Source: Atherix ibis
Taxonomy: Eukaryota; Arthropoda; Insecta; Diptera; Athericidae
NCBI GenBank assembly: GCA_958298945.1
Contig: OY282610.1
Coordinates: forward strand, 40,865,667-40,929,666
Direction: 5' to 3'
DNA length: 64,000 bases
The first letter of the stretch is position 1, and each line of letters starts with the position of its first letter. The notes beneath the pieces are model-generated. The model had not been told where the DNA came from, did not search any database, and saw only the letters and a program-made list of their open reading frames with translations. Shown one piece after another: positions 1 to 11,639 of the stretch. The position numbers and the translations under genes are program-made.

Positions 1-734
1 GTTATAGGAAAAAATCAATTAAAAAAAACTTTTTAAAGTTTGCTCAATATCTTAGACTGCATACAAATGAAGGCAAAATAAAAAAAAAATGGTCGAAAAC
101 AAAACTACAGAACGTAAGCCTAGAATAGTTAAATTATTTTCAAAGTTGGCATTAAGAGTGCAACTGATAACAGCAGAATCGATCATACCAAATTCAGTTA
201 GTTTTAGTTATTCCGCTTGGAAATTCTGACCATAACATCATGTTTTCTTTGGAAAGTTGGGTTCTCAGTAAAAACCATTGAAAACTCTTATCGGAGAAGA
301 GGATTCTTTGAAAATTTTAAACCCCCTCCATGAGAATGCACGATTCCGGAGCTTATTTAATGATGAGGTTCTGATCTAGTTGTGGTTAAAATAAAGCTCA
401 ATAAGCTGCGGTGAGCTGGGACTAGACTCCTAATTGCAATGCCACTTATGATGACTATGAAATTAAGAATATTTAATCGAATATTTCGTTTACCAATAGT
501 CGAAGATTTTTTAATACTAATTTTCTGATGCATAAACCTCAAAATTTAAGTACTTAAAAATTAATAACATCAAAAAAAATAATGCCTAAATAATTCCAAT
601 CCATTTAAAGATTTGTTGAGGCTTTTTCTTATAGAAAATATTTTTAATAAAATAAACTGCCTTTTAAAAGTGTAGTAAATTTTAACAATAATACAAAATA
701 TAAAGTAAAATAAAATAAATAAAAATTGACTTAC
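1..734 (-). other. intron of ey following the linker exon (partial)
   Basis: This AT-rich sequence follows the GTAAGT donor of the linker exon and runs off the window edge. I see no coding exon, repeat or conserved-looking island. The next ey exon, expected to begin with a two-base completion of a Glu codon, must lie beyond coordinate 1. Confidence 0.6.
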
Positions 735-1116
735 CTTTTTTTGTATTGAGATCATCAGCGAGTATTGTGCATGTGGGACCATTTGGACTTAGCGGTTGTA
801 GAGGAAATGGTGAACCACCATTTAACGGAGTTGAATACCATGCGGTCGGTGCTCTTGGCCAACATGCTCCTGGTGGTCCAGTCTGATGATGATGGTGGTG
901 ATGATGGCCATTCAATAGTCGTAATTTATCATAGACTGTGTCACCTGAACTGCCACCACTACCGCCACTGCCTAACGGTGTAGCGGTTTGTTGTGCTCCT
1001 GTATGCCCGGTCGCTGTATTACCGCCAGATGGCTGCGTTTGCTGTTGTAATTGTTGCTGTTGTTGTTGCTCTTTTTGTGCTGCTAAATTGCGTAAGACAC
1101 GATTTATAGATGATAC
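735..1116 (-). CDS. ey: eyeless exon: end of paired domain plus linker
   Basis: This exon starts after a good acceptor (ATTGTCTCAG) in phase 0 with VSSINRVLRNLAAQKEQQ, the last helix of the Pax6 paired domain. It ends in phase 1 before GTAAGTCAA, within ...DDLNTKK. In Drosophila Ey the corresponding residues are IHLKKE, and the dangling G here would begin that Glu codon. Between them lies the linker that joins the paired domain to the homeodomain. It contains a Gln-rich stretch (QQQQQQLQQQTQ), a Gly/Ser-rich stretch, the conserved YDKLRLLN motif (YEKLRLLN in Drosophila) and seven consecutive His. The linker is much shorter than I recall for Drosophila Ey. The exon is 382 nt. Its codons are far richer in GC than the surrounding intron, as expected for constrained coding sequence. 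Confidence 0.95.
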
Positions 1117-4100
1117 CTGAGACAATGATAGAAACAAAATTCCGATATACAAATAAACTCTCATACTCAGCACATTGAAAACAGTAAAAAAGTTTTGTTT
1201 TTCTGCTCTTATATTCAGAATTTATTCGTATTATTTATTATGACTAATATTAAAATTTGTTAAATAAAAAAACTGCCATTTACAATAGAATACAGGTGAT
1301 GAATAAAAAAGAAGAGAAATTTGTTCGATTTTTCTGTAATGAAAAGCGTCACAAAATTTCCACCCTCTTATACTCGTATTGGAATTGTTTGTAGACATTA
1401 TACAAATTTATATGATTATATTCGTATGTGTATATAGGTGCGTATAATTTTTTATTTGTATTTCTTTTTTTTGGTCTTTATTCTTGAAAATTTTTCTTAG
1501 CTTTTCTTTCATTTCATTTTTGTTGTTCGATTCTTTCCACAATCATTTATTTGACTGTAAGTGAAAAGAACAGTCAAAATGGTGTGCAGGAAAAGAAAAT
1601 TCTTAAATAATACTTAACCGAGGGTAACTAAAAGCTCATGACCGCTGCCATCATCGTTTATAATTCACCGTTCACCATGTACCATTTGGCATAAAAGAAA
1701 CCAAGAATGAAAAATCATCGGAGCGATCCCAGTTAAGATTCTCCCCCAAGGCACTTCGAAGATGTGCCCATAATGTACGCATGGAAATTTTTATCATACT
1801 TCTTTCATTTTTTTTTTGTGCCTCATTATTCGGACAAGCTACATACACGAGGATATCTTAAATGGAGAATGAAAGCAGCCTAGTCAGTTTCGATGAAATT
1901 ATAGTCATGCCAGCTGGTTTCTTTGAATCTACTATTACTAATGCTAGTGACAGCGAATTAGCCTGTAGTCGTGCTAGTGACAGTGGCAAGCGACCAAAGA
2001 CGACAGTTCACCATGCAATTGGTAAAATACTCATATCAGACAGACTCCTTTTGGAAATGTGGTGAATAAGAAATGGAAAAAATGAGAGGGTGATAGTGTG
2101 ATTTTGGGGTAACGTATAACCGACCACCATCGATAGATAACAATGGACCGACAAATCAACCCAAAATTTTTGTCACAATCTAGGACGCAGTTTATACACT
2201 CAGTTAGAGGAAATATAAAACGATAACGGAAGGGCGGTAAGTAAGTGTATTCATCTAAGGGGTGAGAGAAAGAGAATTATAGGAAAAATTATTACTAAAT
2301 ATATAGTACAATAGAGAATTGTATAGTAGAATAGTAGAACGGTGCACAGAGCCTAATGGAGTTGAAGAGGCTAGTCTACGTGATGAAGGGTAGAAAAATG
2401 AGCTCGGTAATGGAGAGAACTGGAACGGAATATGCGGGAAAAAAATAAACTAAAAATAATATTGTAGATAAACGGAATACGGAAGAGATGTAAGTGTATT
2501 TAAGAATATTCACGGTTCCGCACCTCCTACATTCTCTACCACAGTCCCTCCTTTCCGGACTACCAATGAGCAACGATACGTTCGATTCGATTGAAGAGGG
2601 ATGAAAAAATAATATTGTGAGAATAGCAACAGCAACAGCAACAATACAACAAAGACCGTATCGAATCGGAAAGAAAGAAGTCTTCAAAAGAAATGGAAGT
2701 GAATCCCTTGATTATTATTATATAATGATGATTGCGAATGGATGATAAGACAACCATTTTATGATTATATATGTGTGTATCCATGTATGTCTTAACAGGA
2801 GAGGGTAAGAAACTGTTTATTCATAGACAATTCTCTAATACATATGAAAATGTCCTTCCAATCATAAGCAAATACTAGCACAATTTCTAAGCGAATTTTT
2901 ATTCAACACGTCCATATATATAAAAATAATGAACGGCAGGACTTGGGTGTATGCAAGTACGATATCGGTCATATTTAAACCGGTCATATTTGAACACTTT
3001 TTACCAAAGGGGAGGAACTACAAATTAAACTACCCTACTAAGGTGGTAGTTTTCTAGTAGAGATTTTTTTTTAAATTTTTGATCAATATTGGAAAATCTT
3101 TTAGAAAAAAGAAGATTGCAATCAATAATTTCATAATTATTCCAATTTCAAAAATGTTCTTTTTTTTTAAACTAAAATTTACCTTTTTTTATAAAAGAAA
3201 AAAAAATAAATAATGAAAACTATTAAATTTGACCACCTCAACTTACTACGTCTTTTGTTACAGCTGTCAAGTATAACGTAGTAAAATTTACTAAAACTAT
3301 CAAAAGATACTATGAAAAAGGACTTTCTATAAAAATTATAATAATTTTTGTTTATTTAATTGCCTTGCAATCTTCGGTTCCTAATCCCAAAAAAAAATAC
3401 TAAATCCTGTATCTTTGTATTAACCTATCAGCTTGTTACTAATTCTTGGAATTTTCTTTTGAAAAACTTCTACTAAAACGCCTTTAATCTATCTCTTGAA
3501 GATACCAAAATTATCCCCCATTGCCAATTTGGTTTCTGTACAGAATACTCCATAATCCAGTAAAATGAGTTAACATATCACATGTCTTTGAGCAAGTATG
3601 ACATTCTGGAGTAATCTGGAAACTTAAAAGTTTCCTACTCTTCGTATGCTTTCTTATTTTAAAGTCATTTTCTCTTACAGTCATTTTCATATTACACTTA
3701 ACACTGACCATTCTGATATGTCCCCTATTGCCAAAACGATGACTGCTAACTATGCGGATGATATCTTACATTCTAACTCAAAGAGCTTCCAAAAACCTAC
3801 AATTCCATATCAAAAATCTCCAAGGCTAGTTTAATAGGTGAATAGTGAAATTAAATGTGTTGAAAAGTGTTCATGTTACCTTCACCCTTTGTAAAGATTC
3901 CCTTATCCCAGTAAGGGAATCTAAACAGACAACCTACTTGAAATTCTCACACGCTATTAAGAAGATTTGAACATAACAGACATTATCGACTACTACTTAA
4001 GCCACAGCACAACCGATCAAAAGTGACAATAAAAAACAAACCTTTAATTTACAATTTACAAGACAATTTTAAAACCAATCTGGGCTTACGGAATGGAACT

Positions 4101-4381
4101 TTGTCGTTCTACTAAGCATACCAATTCGAAAAATGGTTAATACTCCATTCAACGTTTAGAACAAAGTTATCCATTATGACATAAATATTTTCTTATGAGT
4201 TTCTCGTTATAAAAAGTTGCATACTCAAATCTCGTTAGAAAACTCTGCTATGTTACTTTCCTCATAAACAAACACTTATCGACTCGTTAGGTAGAGAAAC
4301 ACCGATGGGTATGTCATAAAATCTGCATGTAACAATGTTTATGTGGTTGTATATATGAAATAAAATTTAGATAAAAACAAA
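1117..4381. other. ey intron, distal part, no gene seen
   Basis: This is the 5'-ward portion of the 8.3 kb intron between linker exon and paired box. Most of it is simple AT-rich sequence. The stretch at about 1.62-2.75 kb is noticeably richer in GC and has a short plus-strand open frame (1862-2065) without any recognisable domain. That frame contains a duplicated GCTAGTGACAG motif. It could be a regulatory island, but nothing in the sequence proves it. Confidence 0.4.
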
Positions 4382-4910
4382 GGCCGGATGCTCGTCCAAT
4401 TCGTACACGTGAACATATAGTCGCTGCCAGCGAAAGCGTGCGTGAAGAGTCAAGCACATTTACTAGGCATCGTTTAGAGGAACCTTCATTTGCAAACCGT
4501 ATAAGATCCAAATTACTTAACTCATTGGATTATGTGCAATTGGATGATTGAAAGACCTGACAATTTTTCATCGAATATCATCTTTAGCGACGAAGTCAAT
4601 TTTCACATCGACAGCTGCGTTAACAAACAAATTGTTTGAATATGGGGCGTAGAAAACCCTTACGTGACTTACGAAAAACCGGTTTATGGGCTGGTCAAAT
4701 CATTGAGGAACACAAATTGAATATGACTGAGCTTTGATTTTAACAAGACGGGACGCTATGCTTAATCTCACAAAACGTTGATAGTAACAAAGAAAAAAGT
4801 CCAGCGGTGTTAAATCGAAATTGCCCGCCAAGATTTTTCGATTTGACACCGCTGGACTTTTTTCTTTGCAGATATTTGAAAGGAAGACAAGGTTCGGTTG
4901 CAGATCTGTT
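4382..4910 (+). mobile_element. Relic of a DD41D-like Tc1/mariner transposon, plus-strand piece
   Basis: Broken frames give pieces of a transposase in the correct order. RPIRTREHIVAASESVREE is at 4395-4452, SSNIIFSDEVNFHID is near 4569-4613 (the first catalytic Asp region), and a QDGT remnant of the QQDGATCHTA motif is near 4747. DLTPLDFFL, at about 4840-4866, is the third catalytic Asp region. The same motifs occur in the better preserved copy at 23.04-25.4 kb. Internal deletions, stops and the palindrome at 4788-4868 show it is long dead. Ends were not found, so the limits are those of recognisable protein similarity. Confidence 0.7.
4788..4868. repeat. 30-bp inverted repeat with 21-nt spacer
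   Basis: The left arm (4788-4817) and right arm (4839-4868) are reverse complements with one mismatch. The right arm includes the sense sequence for DLTPLDFFL of the transposon relic. The left arm is therefore an inverted copy of part of the transposase gene, probably from a local rearrangement or templated repair. Confidence 0.85.
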
Positions 4911-5099
4911 TTTTATACAGAATTGTAAAGGATCTACAAATTATAACTCTTTCTTCTGAAAATTTTGAATAAAACGCACATTTTCTATTGAAATATTTTG
5001 TAGAGACTGTGTGAATTAAAAACGATTGTTGGGTAAATTCAGCTCTTGAATTTTGTATGAACTATTCTAATAGACTTTATATTTCATCGTCACCTCTTC

Positions 5100-5660
5100 G
5101 CAAAATTTGACGTCCATTGAATTTGCTTTACCATAAATCGATTATTTGTTGGAAAGTGTGGCACTTAGAGCCGCTATGTTTGTCATCAAACGTAGGCCAT
5201 AAAAAATTGGTTACCATGTCTCTGAAGGAACACTCCATTGATAGTAACTGTAGTACCAGCCTAATTTTTGAAAAAAATATGGACCAATGAAGTTGGTTAA
5301 TGTAACTGTATAAGCGCACTTTATTAATCGAAAGGTTATGGAATAGCTGCTTTTGGATTTTCAGATGCCTCAATGCTACAATTTTGCCGTCTAAGTGAAA
5401 TTGAGCTTCGTCTCATGATCCAATCAGAGAAATGTTGACATTGAAAATGAACTGATGGCATTAATTTGTGCACCAATTGGAATTTATAATGCTTAAAAAC
5501 TAAATCCTTGTGCAAAATTCTTCATGAAGTCATTGTGAACACGCCTGACTGTCATAAGACCGATAAAACTGAAGCAATATTTTCAGCTTAACGAGCTGTA
5601 CGAGCTCAGTGCACTCAAAATCATCCACCAAATTCTTGATTGGGAGACTCAGATTATTCC
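5100..5660 (-). mobile_element. Second DD41D-like transposase relic, inverted
   Basis: On the minus strand, frames contain DEAQFHLDGKIV (near 5395-5432, first catalytic region) and, lower down, FRDMVTNFLWPTFDD (about 5175-5222). The latter corresponds to YRSMITNFLWPKLEE in the copy at 23.4 kb. The region is inverted relative to 4382-4910, so these are either two insertions or one element broken by an inversion. Stops and frame changes throughout mean it cannot encode a product. Confidence 0.6.
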
Positions 5661-7639
5661 GACCAAAAATATCGTGAACTTTCCAGATCGACCATTTTTC
5701 ATAACGGATTTGAATTATTTTTTTATAACTAATGCAAAAAATACAATATCAGAAAAAGGTCTGAACTCGACGCGGTGCGATGGCCGAATACAAGTTGAGC
5801 ATTAAGAGCAAAAACCCTACAAATGTTTAGTAGAAAAATTATTCTCGTTCGCCTATGAAGACTTTTTGAATAATTTTTTTTCCCACATTTCTTAATCAAC
5901 AAAAAAAAATTACTCACCTAATAATGTGAATAGAAATTAATTAATATGAAAATGAATATAATTAGTTATTTTAATAATTTTATTAATTTATTCATATTTG
6001 GCAGACATTTCTTTTTTTTTTTTTGCAATCGGAAATTTGTAGTTTTCTATTTAAATTGTGAATTGAAAAAGGAAGGCGATGATGAGATGACATTACATAA
6101 AATGGCGACTTGATAGAAAAATTTGGTTTTTTGTTTGTTTTTGGGATTTTGTTTAAAGTTTTAACTTTAAGACATGAATTATTAATATTTGAAGAATACA
6201 CAACGATAATAAATAAGTGAAAAAATAATTTTGGTTATACAATAAAAAAAAAAAGAAGAGAACTCAAACAGAAATTCAAATTTTTCGAACCGTAAAAATT
6301 GATAAATTATCCGCTATGAGTGATTAAAATAAAAAAAAGAATCAGGAAAAATTGACGTAGAATATCAAAAAAATAAGTGTAAATTTACCAATATTCTTAA
6401 AGATATTTTTGTCGGTATTGCCTTTTGTATGTGTGTATAGAGGAAATTCTGCTTTTGTGTAGCCGAGAGTGTTAAGTAAATCTGGGGTTGCCTTGTTTAA
6501 GCGTTAAACAACTGATTTCTTTTCTTGAATATCTTAGCTGATTTCTTTAAGGGTGCATAAATTATGATCACCCCGTTTTATTTTTCATTTTATTATTATT
6601 TACTTTTTTTCCCATTTCTATTTGTTGCCTTCATTTTACGTTTTTTTCCTCTGTCATAGACTATTTTCTTGAAGCTTTGTTCTATTTGGCAAATATATAT
6701 TCTGAGTTTTATTATTATTTTTACACATTGGTTTTCGTATTTTTTCCTGCTTTTCTTTCTTTTCTTTTTAATAAATATATTTTGTTGATTTACTGTATTT
6801 AGATTTGGTATTTACATTTTCTTAATATGGCGTTACAAGGTTTTTTTCTTCTCTCCTTTTCTTTTGTTTTTCTTATATGAACGGTCATAATTCCCCTTTT
6901 TTTCTTTTCTTCTTCTTTTAGATAATAAGAAGTTATTAATAAATACATCTTTAAAATGATTCCGTTCTATTTTAATTTTTATAAGAAAAAGTTTCTTATT
7001 TTTTTAAAGGTTAGAAGAGATTTTGAAAATTGTTATTGTGCTTTAAAATTTATTATTTATTATTTCATTGAGATTGATTCGGAAATTTCTAGTAGCAAAA
7101 AGGAAAAGTAAAAATAATTTTTCCCAAAAGAAAGTTTTCTTTTCAAGAACTTTTAGCCAAATAGTAAATTATTAATTAGAATTTTGTACTCCTCAGACTT
7201 AAGAGATAGTGAGTATTTAATTTTTCTTTTAAAATTTTTTGCCATTTTGGATATTTTTTTAAGGCTCATTTACTCAAGCTTAATTTTGCGACGATTAATC
7301 GAAAATATTGTGAACTTTTTGTGACTGCAGTAATATAAGTGTCCCTTTTTTTTAATAATCGATAATCTAGTTTCCAGCATTTCTATTGGTGGGCAAAATT
7401 AAATACTTTTTTTCTTCAAATTGTAAAGACTCTTTTCACTCTAGATTTCTAAAAGTTTTGAATTGCTTCTTCTTTAAAAATTAATCACAATTTATGACAA
7501 AAATAAAATGGAAATGAATACTGAAAAGGATGCCAAAAGCTTCTACCACTTAAGAAATCTACATACTCGTGTACAAGGTATCTAAAATTGAGAATATATT
7601 CCTTGAAAGTGTGGGTCTTAAGCGATAATATTCAAATGA
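5661..7639. other. AT-rich intron, no gene seen
   Basis: This is low-complexity AT-rich intronic DNA, pyrimidine-rich on the plus strand between about 6.5 and 7.0 kb. No exon, transposon coding similarity or array was recognised. Confidence 0.5.
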
Positions 7640-8160
7640 ATAATATTAAAATGGCCGCCACAACATTTCTTGCAGGATCCTTTTGTTTTGAGGTACCATA
7701 ATTTTTAAAGACTTTTTCATAGAATTAGTGCTGTAATTTGGCAATTACTTGACGGATGTGTGCGTCTTAAAATCCTCCTAAATATTAGGATTGTTTGTGT
7801 AAATACAATATTTTTATAGCTCTACAAGAAAACGCCTAATGGCGTTAAATATCACAATTTTGAAGAAAAATTTTGCAAATCAGTAAATCTTGCAATTGAA
7901 CGTAATGGAAACTTTTTGAGAAAAAACGTCTAAATTCTTTGTAGTTTGAGGTTTGTGGTGCCGTTATGTTAAAATCACATGTAGCTTAGATTAAAATCTT
8001 CAAGTTTTAGGCGAAAAAAAAATGTTTAAAATCATCCATAGCGCTCAGAATTGATGGTAAGTGTTTATTCTCTTTCATTTGCACAAAAAAATCCGCGACA
8101 ATGACACTCTGAAACCAAATCATGACACCAAACGGTCACTTTCCGCCGATACAAGGGCTC
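7640..8160 (-). mobile_element. Faint third relic of the DD41D-like transposon
   Basis: The sequence AATGGCCGCCACAACATTTC near 7651 resembles AATGGCCTCCACGATTTC at 23089 in the better copy. On the minus strand near 8100-8145 the frame reads VTVWCHD, matching VTVWCGF. Both landmarks are in the expected order and orientation for the end and middle of the transposase gene. The remainder is too decayed to read. Confidence 0.45.
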
Positions 8161-8186
8161 TTTTATCATTAATTATACCCAATATA

Positions 8187-9004
8187 CGAGGTCTGTAAAA
8201 AAAATTATCGCAATTTTGAATTTCCGCGGGTTACGTATATTAGATTTTTTTGTGAGGTTATGTTGGTACTCATGTCTCTCACTTATGCCGAAAAGTTCGG
8301 CCATTTTGAATGTTCAGTTAATTTGTTGGACTCTATCCAGTTCACTCTTAATGTTCAGTTAATTAACATTGCTAAGTAGCTGTTGGACTCTATCCGCGAC
8401 CACCCAAATTTGCTCCAAAGGATCATAACTGGTGATGAATCATAGGTTTATGGTTATGATGTGGAAATCAAAGCTCAATCATCCCAATGGGAGCTGCCGT
8501 ACAAACCAAGACAGAAAAAAACGCGCCAAGTTCGGTCGTATATGAAGGTTTTGCTTATAGTTTTCTTCGATTGCAGGGGCGTGGTGCATTATGAGTTCTT
8601 ACCACAGGGTAGAACGGTCAATAAGGAATATTACCTGCAAGTAATGCGCTAGTTGCACCATGCAATCCACCAAAAACGCGCGGAAGAAGAAAAATTGGCT
8701 TTTGCCATTTATGCCCAACAACAAAACAATAATAATTTCGCAGACACCGTATTCCCCAGATCTGCCCCCCTGTGAATTTTTCTTGTTCCCGAAACAGAAG
8801 AGCCTCATGAAAGGACGACGCTACGATACGATTGAGGGGATAAAGACGACATCGAGGAGCTGAACAAGATCACAAAAAATTATTTTTTGAAGTGCTTCGA
8901 GGAGGATTACTTTGAAGGGGACAAAATAAATATTCATGAGTAAATAAATAACTTTTGAAAAAAACACAAAATTCGCTTTGAATATTTCTTTTGAACAGCC
9001 CTCG
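8187..9004 (+). mobile_element. Internally deleted mariner element (copy A)
   Basis: TA target duplications (8185-8186 and 9005-9006) flank CGAGGTCTGT...ACAGCCCTCG inverted ends. The terminal repeat family is shared with copies at 17.4 and 55.4 kb. The 818 bp length compares with about 1.26 kb for copy B. Remaining transposase begins around NIAK*LLDSIRDHPNLLQRIITGDES, so the amino-terminal DNA-binding half is missing. Near 8340-8395 a short duplication of TGTTCAGTTAATT and GTTGGACTCTATCC marks the deletion scar. The segment carrying the second catalytic Asp (HHDNAPAH in intact relatives) is lost. The third Asp reads PPCEFF, a Glu substitution. It could only have moved passively. Confidence 0.9.
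8455..8943 (+). pseudogene. Mariner transposase remnant of copy A
   Basis: Readable pieces are YDVEIKAQSSQWELPY, VLLIVFFDCRGVVHYEF, PQGRTVNKEYYLQVMR, then (in other frames) PYSPDLPPCEFFLF and ...ITKNYFLKCFE...DYFEGDKINIHE, ending in TAA at 8941-8943. These are in the order of a DD34D mariner transposase of the same type as copies B and C. At least two frame changes and an in-frame stop after QVMR break it. The catalytic set is incomplete because the second Asp segment is gone and the third is Glu. Confidence 0.85.
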
Positions 9005-9438
9005 TATGGCAATTTTACTTCTACAAAGTTTAAAATGACGGTTCTCAATAGTAATATTTTTTAATACAAAAATAATAAAGCATACTTCTTGGTGTTATTG
9101 TAATACAAAAAATGTATTAGATCAAATTTTGTGGAAAAATTATGCTTTGAAAATTTCATTTTCAAATGGATTACAATCACTGTCAACCATGTCAGTTATT
9201 CTAAAGAACAATTTTCAGGGTGAACATTCTAAAAAATGCTACGAACTGAAAATTTTCCTTCTATAAAAGTGAAGAAATATTTTAAAGATTTCTTTCTTGA
9301 AAAATACCATTCAGAAAAGGGGCACTGAAATAAATCAGTTTTGATGGTTTGTTAAAAATGAAATTAATTCAAAATCGACTTTTTTTGAGTATATAAATAA
9401 TCATTCTGTTAACACAAAAATTTTCTATTTGTACTTAC

Positions 9439-9619
9439 ACTTGGTATATTATCATTAGAGCAGACACCATCCTGTAGTAATCGATCGCGAATCTCCCACG
9501 CAAATATGCTAGGACACTCACGCTTGTAATGTGAAATTTTACTAACAACTTCAGCTGTTGCCACTCTTGGCTTAGAGCCTCCAATAGCACGAGGTCGTAT
9601 ACTACCAGTTTCGTAGTAT
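9439..9619 (-). CDS. ey: eyeless exon: second half of the paired domain
   Basis: The acceptor TTTTTTTCCAG precedes phase-2 sequence whose first base completes the Arg codon of LGR. The exon then reads [19 protein letters not shown], continuing through [29 protein letters not shown] and [12 protein letters not shown]. It ends in phase 0 before GTAAGTAC. This is the linker between the two paired subdomains plus most of the RED subdomain, which contacts DNA through its recognition helix. [21 protein letters not shown] is the Eyeless form; I recall Toy as GSIKP...ATTPVV. Relative to Drosophila Ey the visible changes are mild: ISHYK for ISQYK and QDGVCS for QENVCT. The exon is 181 nt and has no disruption. 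Confidence 0.97.
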
Positions 9620-9794
9620 CTGGAAAAAAATGAGAAAAATTTTCATAATAATTTTCCAAAAATATTTTCTCAAAGCTCTTCTGGCAAATCGATGAACCAG
9701 AACACATGCACATATTTTCAATTAAAATATTTTATCATTTATGAAATGACAACTATCGATTGAGTAAATTTATAAAAAAAAAAAAAATGTCTTA

Positions 9795-9974
<180 letters not shown>

Positions 9975-10759
9975 TCAAATAAAAATTGTTGTAACAAATT
10001 TCATTTTTAACAATATTTTTTTATATAAGAAAATTTTACTTTTTCACTAAGAAAGGATTAGTTTTAATTGGTCTAAGAAGTTTAGTTTAGCTTTCTACGT
10101 ATTTTAAATTTTATCTTATATACCTTGAATAGTCCCATGCAAAAATGATGCCTAACTTTGTGGATGTATCTTTTTACTTTTTATCTCTCTTGTTGGCTAA
10201 ATCTCTCTTGTTTGCCTTAGAAGAAGAAAAAAACCCCTCTTGGTAACCCTGATTAATATTTCAAAAGTGGTAAGGGATTTTTTTCTTAAAATAAAATTTT
10301 TCAAAATGGCTGACATAATCTGATGATAATTGAACTTCCAGTTGAAAATGTCTAATGTTGTTTTTTTTTTTTTTTTGTTTAAGGATTTCCAAGGTTGTGA
10401 ACACAATTTTTTTAAACCGTCCAAAAATTATTTTTACAATTTTTTGAAAGGAGCATTTTTTTTTTTTTTTTATACAAATTTATAATTTTGACCTAAAGCT
10501 AAGGTCTCTATTTTAATAATACATTTTACGTTAAATTTCTCTTAAGACCTAAAATACTAATAAAAAACATATAAAATTTTGTTGTAAACAACTTATTTAC
10601 TGATATAAGGTCTGTTAGAGTTTTCATTAGGAGCAGGGATTTAATTAGGGAAATTTTATTGGAAATGTTTGTAGATTTTGTAGTTCATAGGTTATACGCA
10701 ATTCTTAATAAATGTTCGTTACAAAACAATTTTTTTTTAAATTTGCGGAAAATTATAAG

Positions 10760-10980
10760 CCGGCGCCCCAGTAGCACAATCGCAGCGTGCTGAAGTACCA
10801 TCCAAGGGGTCATGTGTTCGAATCTCACTGAGGCATGGTCCTACGCTAATTTACAAAAATCAATTTCCTTTGAATTTTAATCTAATTTCCTTATCCCGTT
10901 ATACCTTTCTCGCCAAATGGCCTTAATTATCATTACCTAAAATGATAATTAACAACAACAACAACAGCAACTATCCAAAT
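10760..10980 (+). mobile_element. tRNA-derived SINE-like element
   Basis: A tRNA-like head (10765-10835) is followed by about 130 bp of unrelated sequence and an (AAC)n tail near 10953-10972. That is the architecture of a tRNA-derived SINE mobilised by a non-LTR retrotransposon. The head has an A-box-like TAGCACAATCGC and a perfect B-box core GTTCGAATC. Six of seven acceptor-stem pairs form between GCCCCAG and CTGAGGC. Target duplications were not identified, so the limits are approximate. A decayed tRNA gene followed by an unrelated microsatellite is the alternative. Confidence 0.55.
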
Positions 10981-11639
10981 TCTTCTTTATTAAAAATTAT
11001 AATCTTTATAAGATAGTCAAATTGATAAATATAAAAACCATAATATTGATAAGAATATTCCATAAACTAAATTAAGGTTATGGAATATAAATTAAGGTCC
11101 TACCAACTACATCATAAATTTTAGGGTCAAGAAATTGTCACTTATTTAGGATTATTTATATTATTGAAATTTTTCGTACTCATTTAATTTTTAAAAAGTT
11201 TTATTTTTACTGCGCAAAAAGTTTTTACTAATTCAGGGATCTTAAAATTTTTTTTTAAATTATAAAATTAATCGCCATGTTCTTTTTTGACCATAAAAAT
11301 TAATTTTTACTAATTTACGAATTCAAACAAATTTATAATTTTATGGTCCAGAATTGTTTGCTTATTTTAACATACACAAATTCTTACTATATTAAGACTT
11401 TAAATATTTTTAAGAGGGTTCAAATTCTTATTATCAATTATTTTAGAATTTACAAGTTTGAAATTGTTTTAAAATACAAAATAATTTTCAAAATCCTAAA
11501 ATGTTTACTTACTTTTGAGACACTACGTTTTAACTTTTTTTTTAGGGTCCTTTTAATAATTTTATAAAACAAATGAATTTTTCGGTTAAAAATTATTTTT
11601 ACTAATTGTTCGGTTATTAAGTTGTTTTGGTTTTTTTTA
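10981..11639. repeat. Degenerate precursor-type repeats flanking the 326-bp array
   Basis: Loose recurrences of 'AGGGTC.AAAATT.TTACTTATTTTAG' appear every few dozen bases, for example near 11113, 11400 and 11540. They resemble sub-motifs of the 326 bp units that follow. No gene was seen. Confidence 0.4.

Noticed and set aside
682..734. Extension of the linker-exon reading frame beyond the GTAAGT donor
   Set aside because: The frame stays open for a few codons (KSIFIYFILL...) but a strong donor and homology to the Drosophila exon boundary show this is intron.
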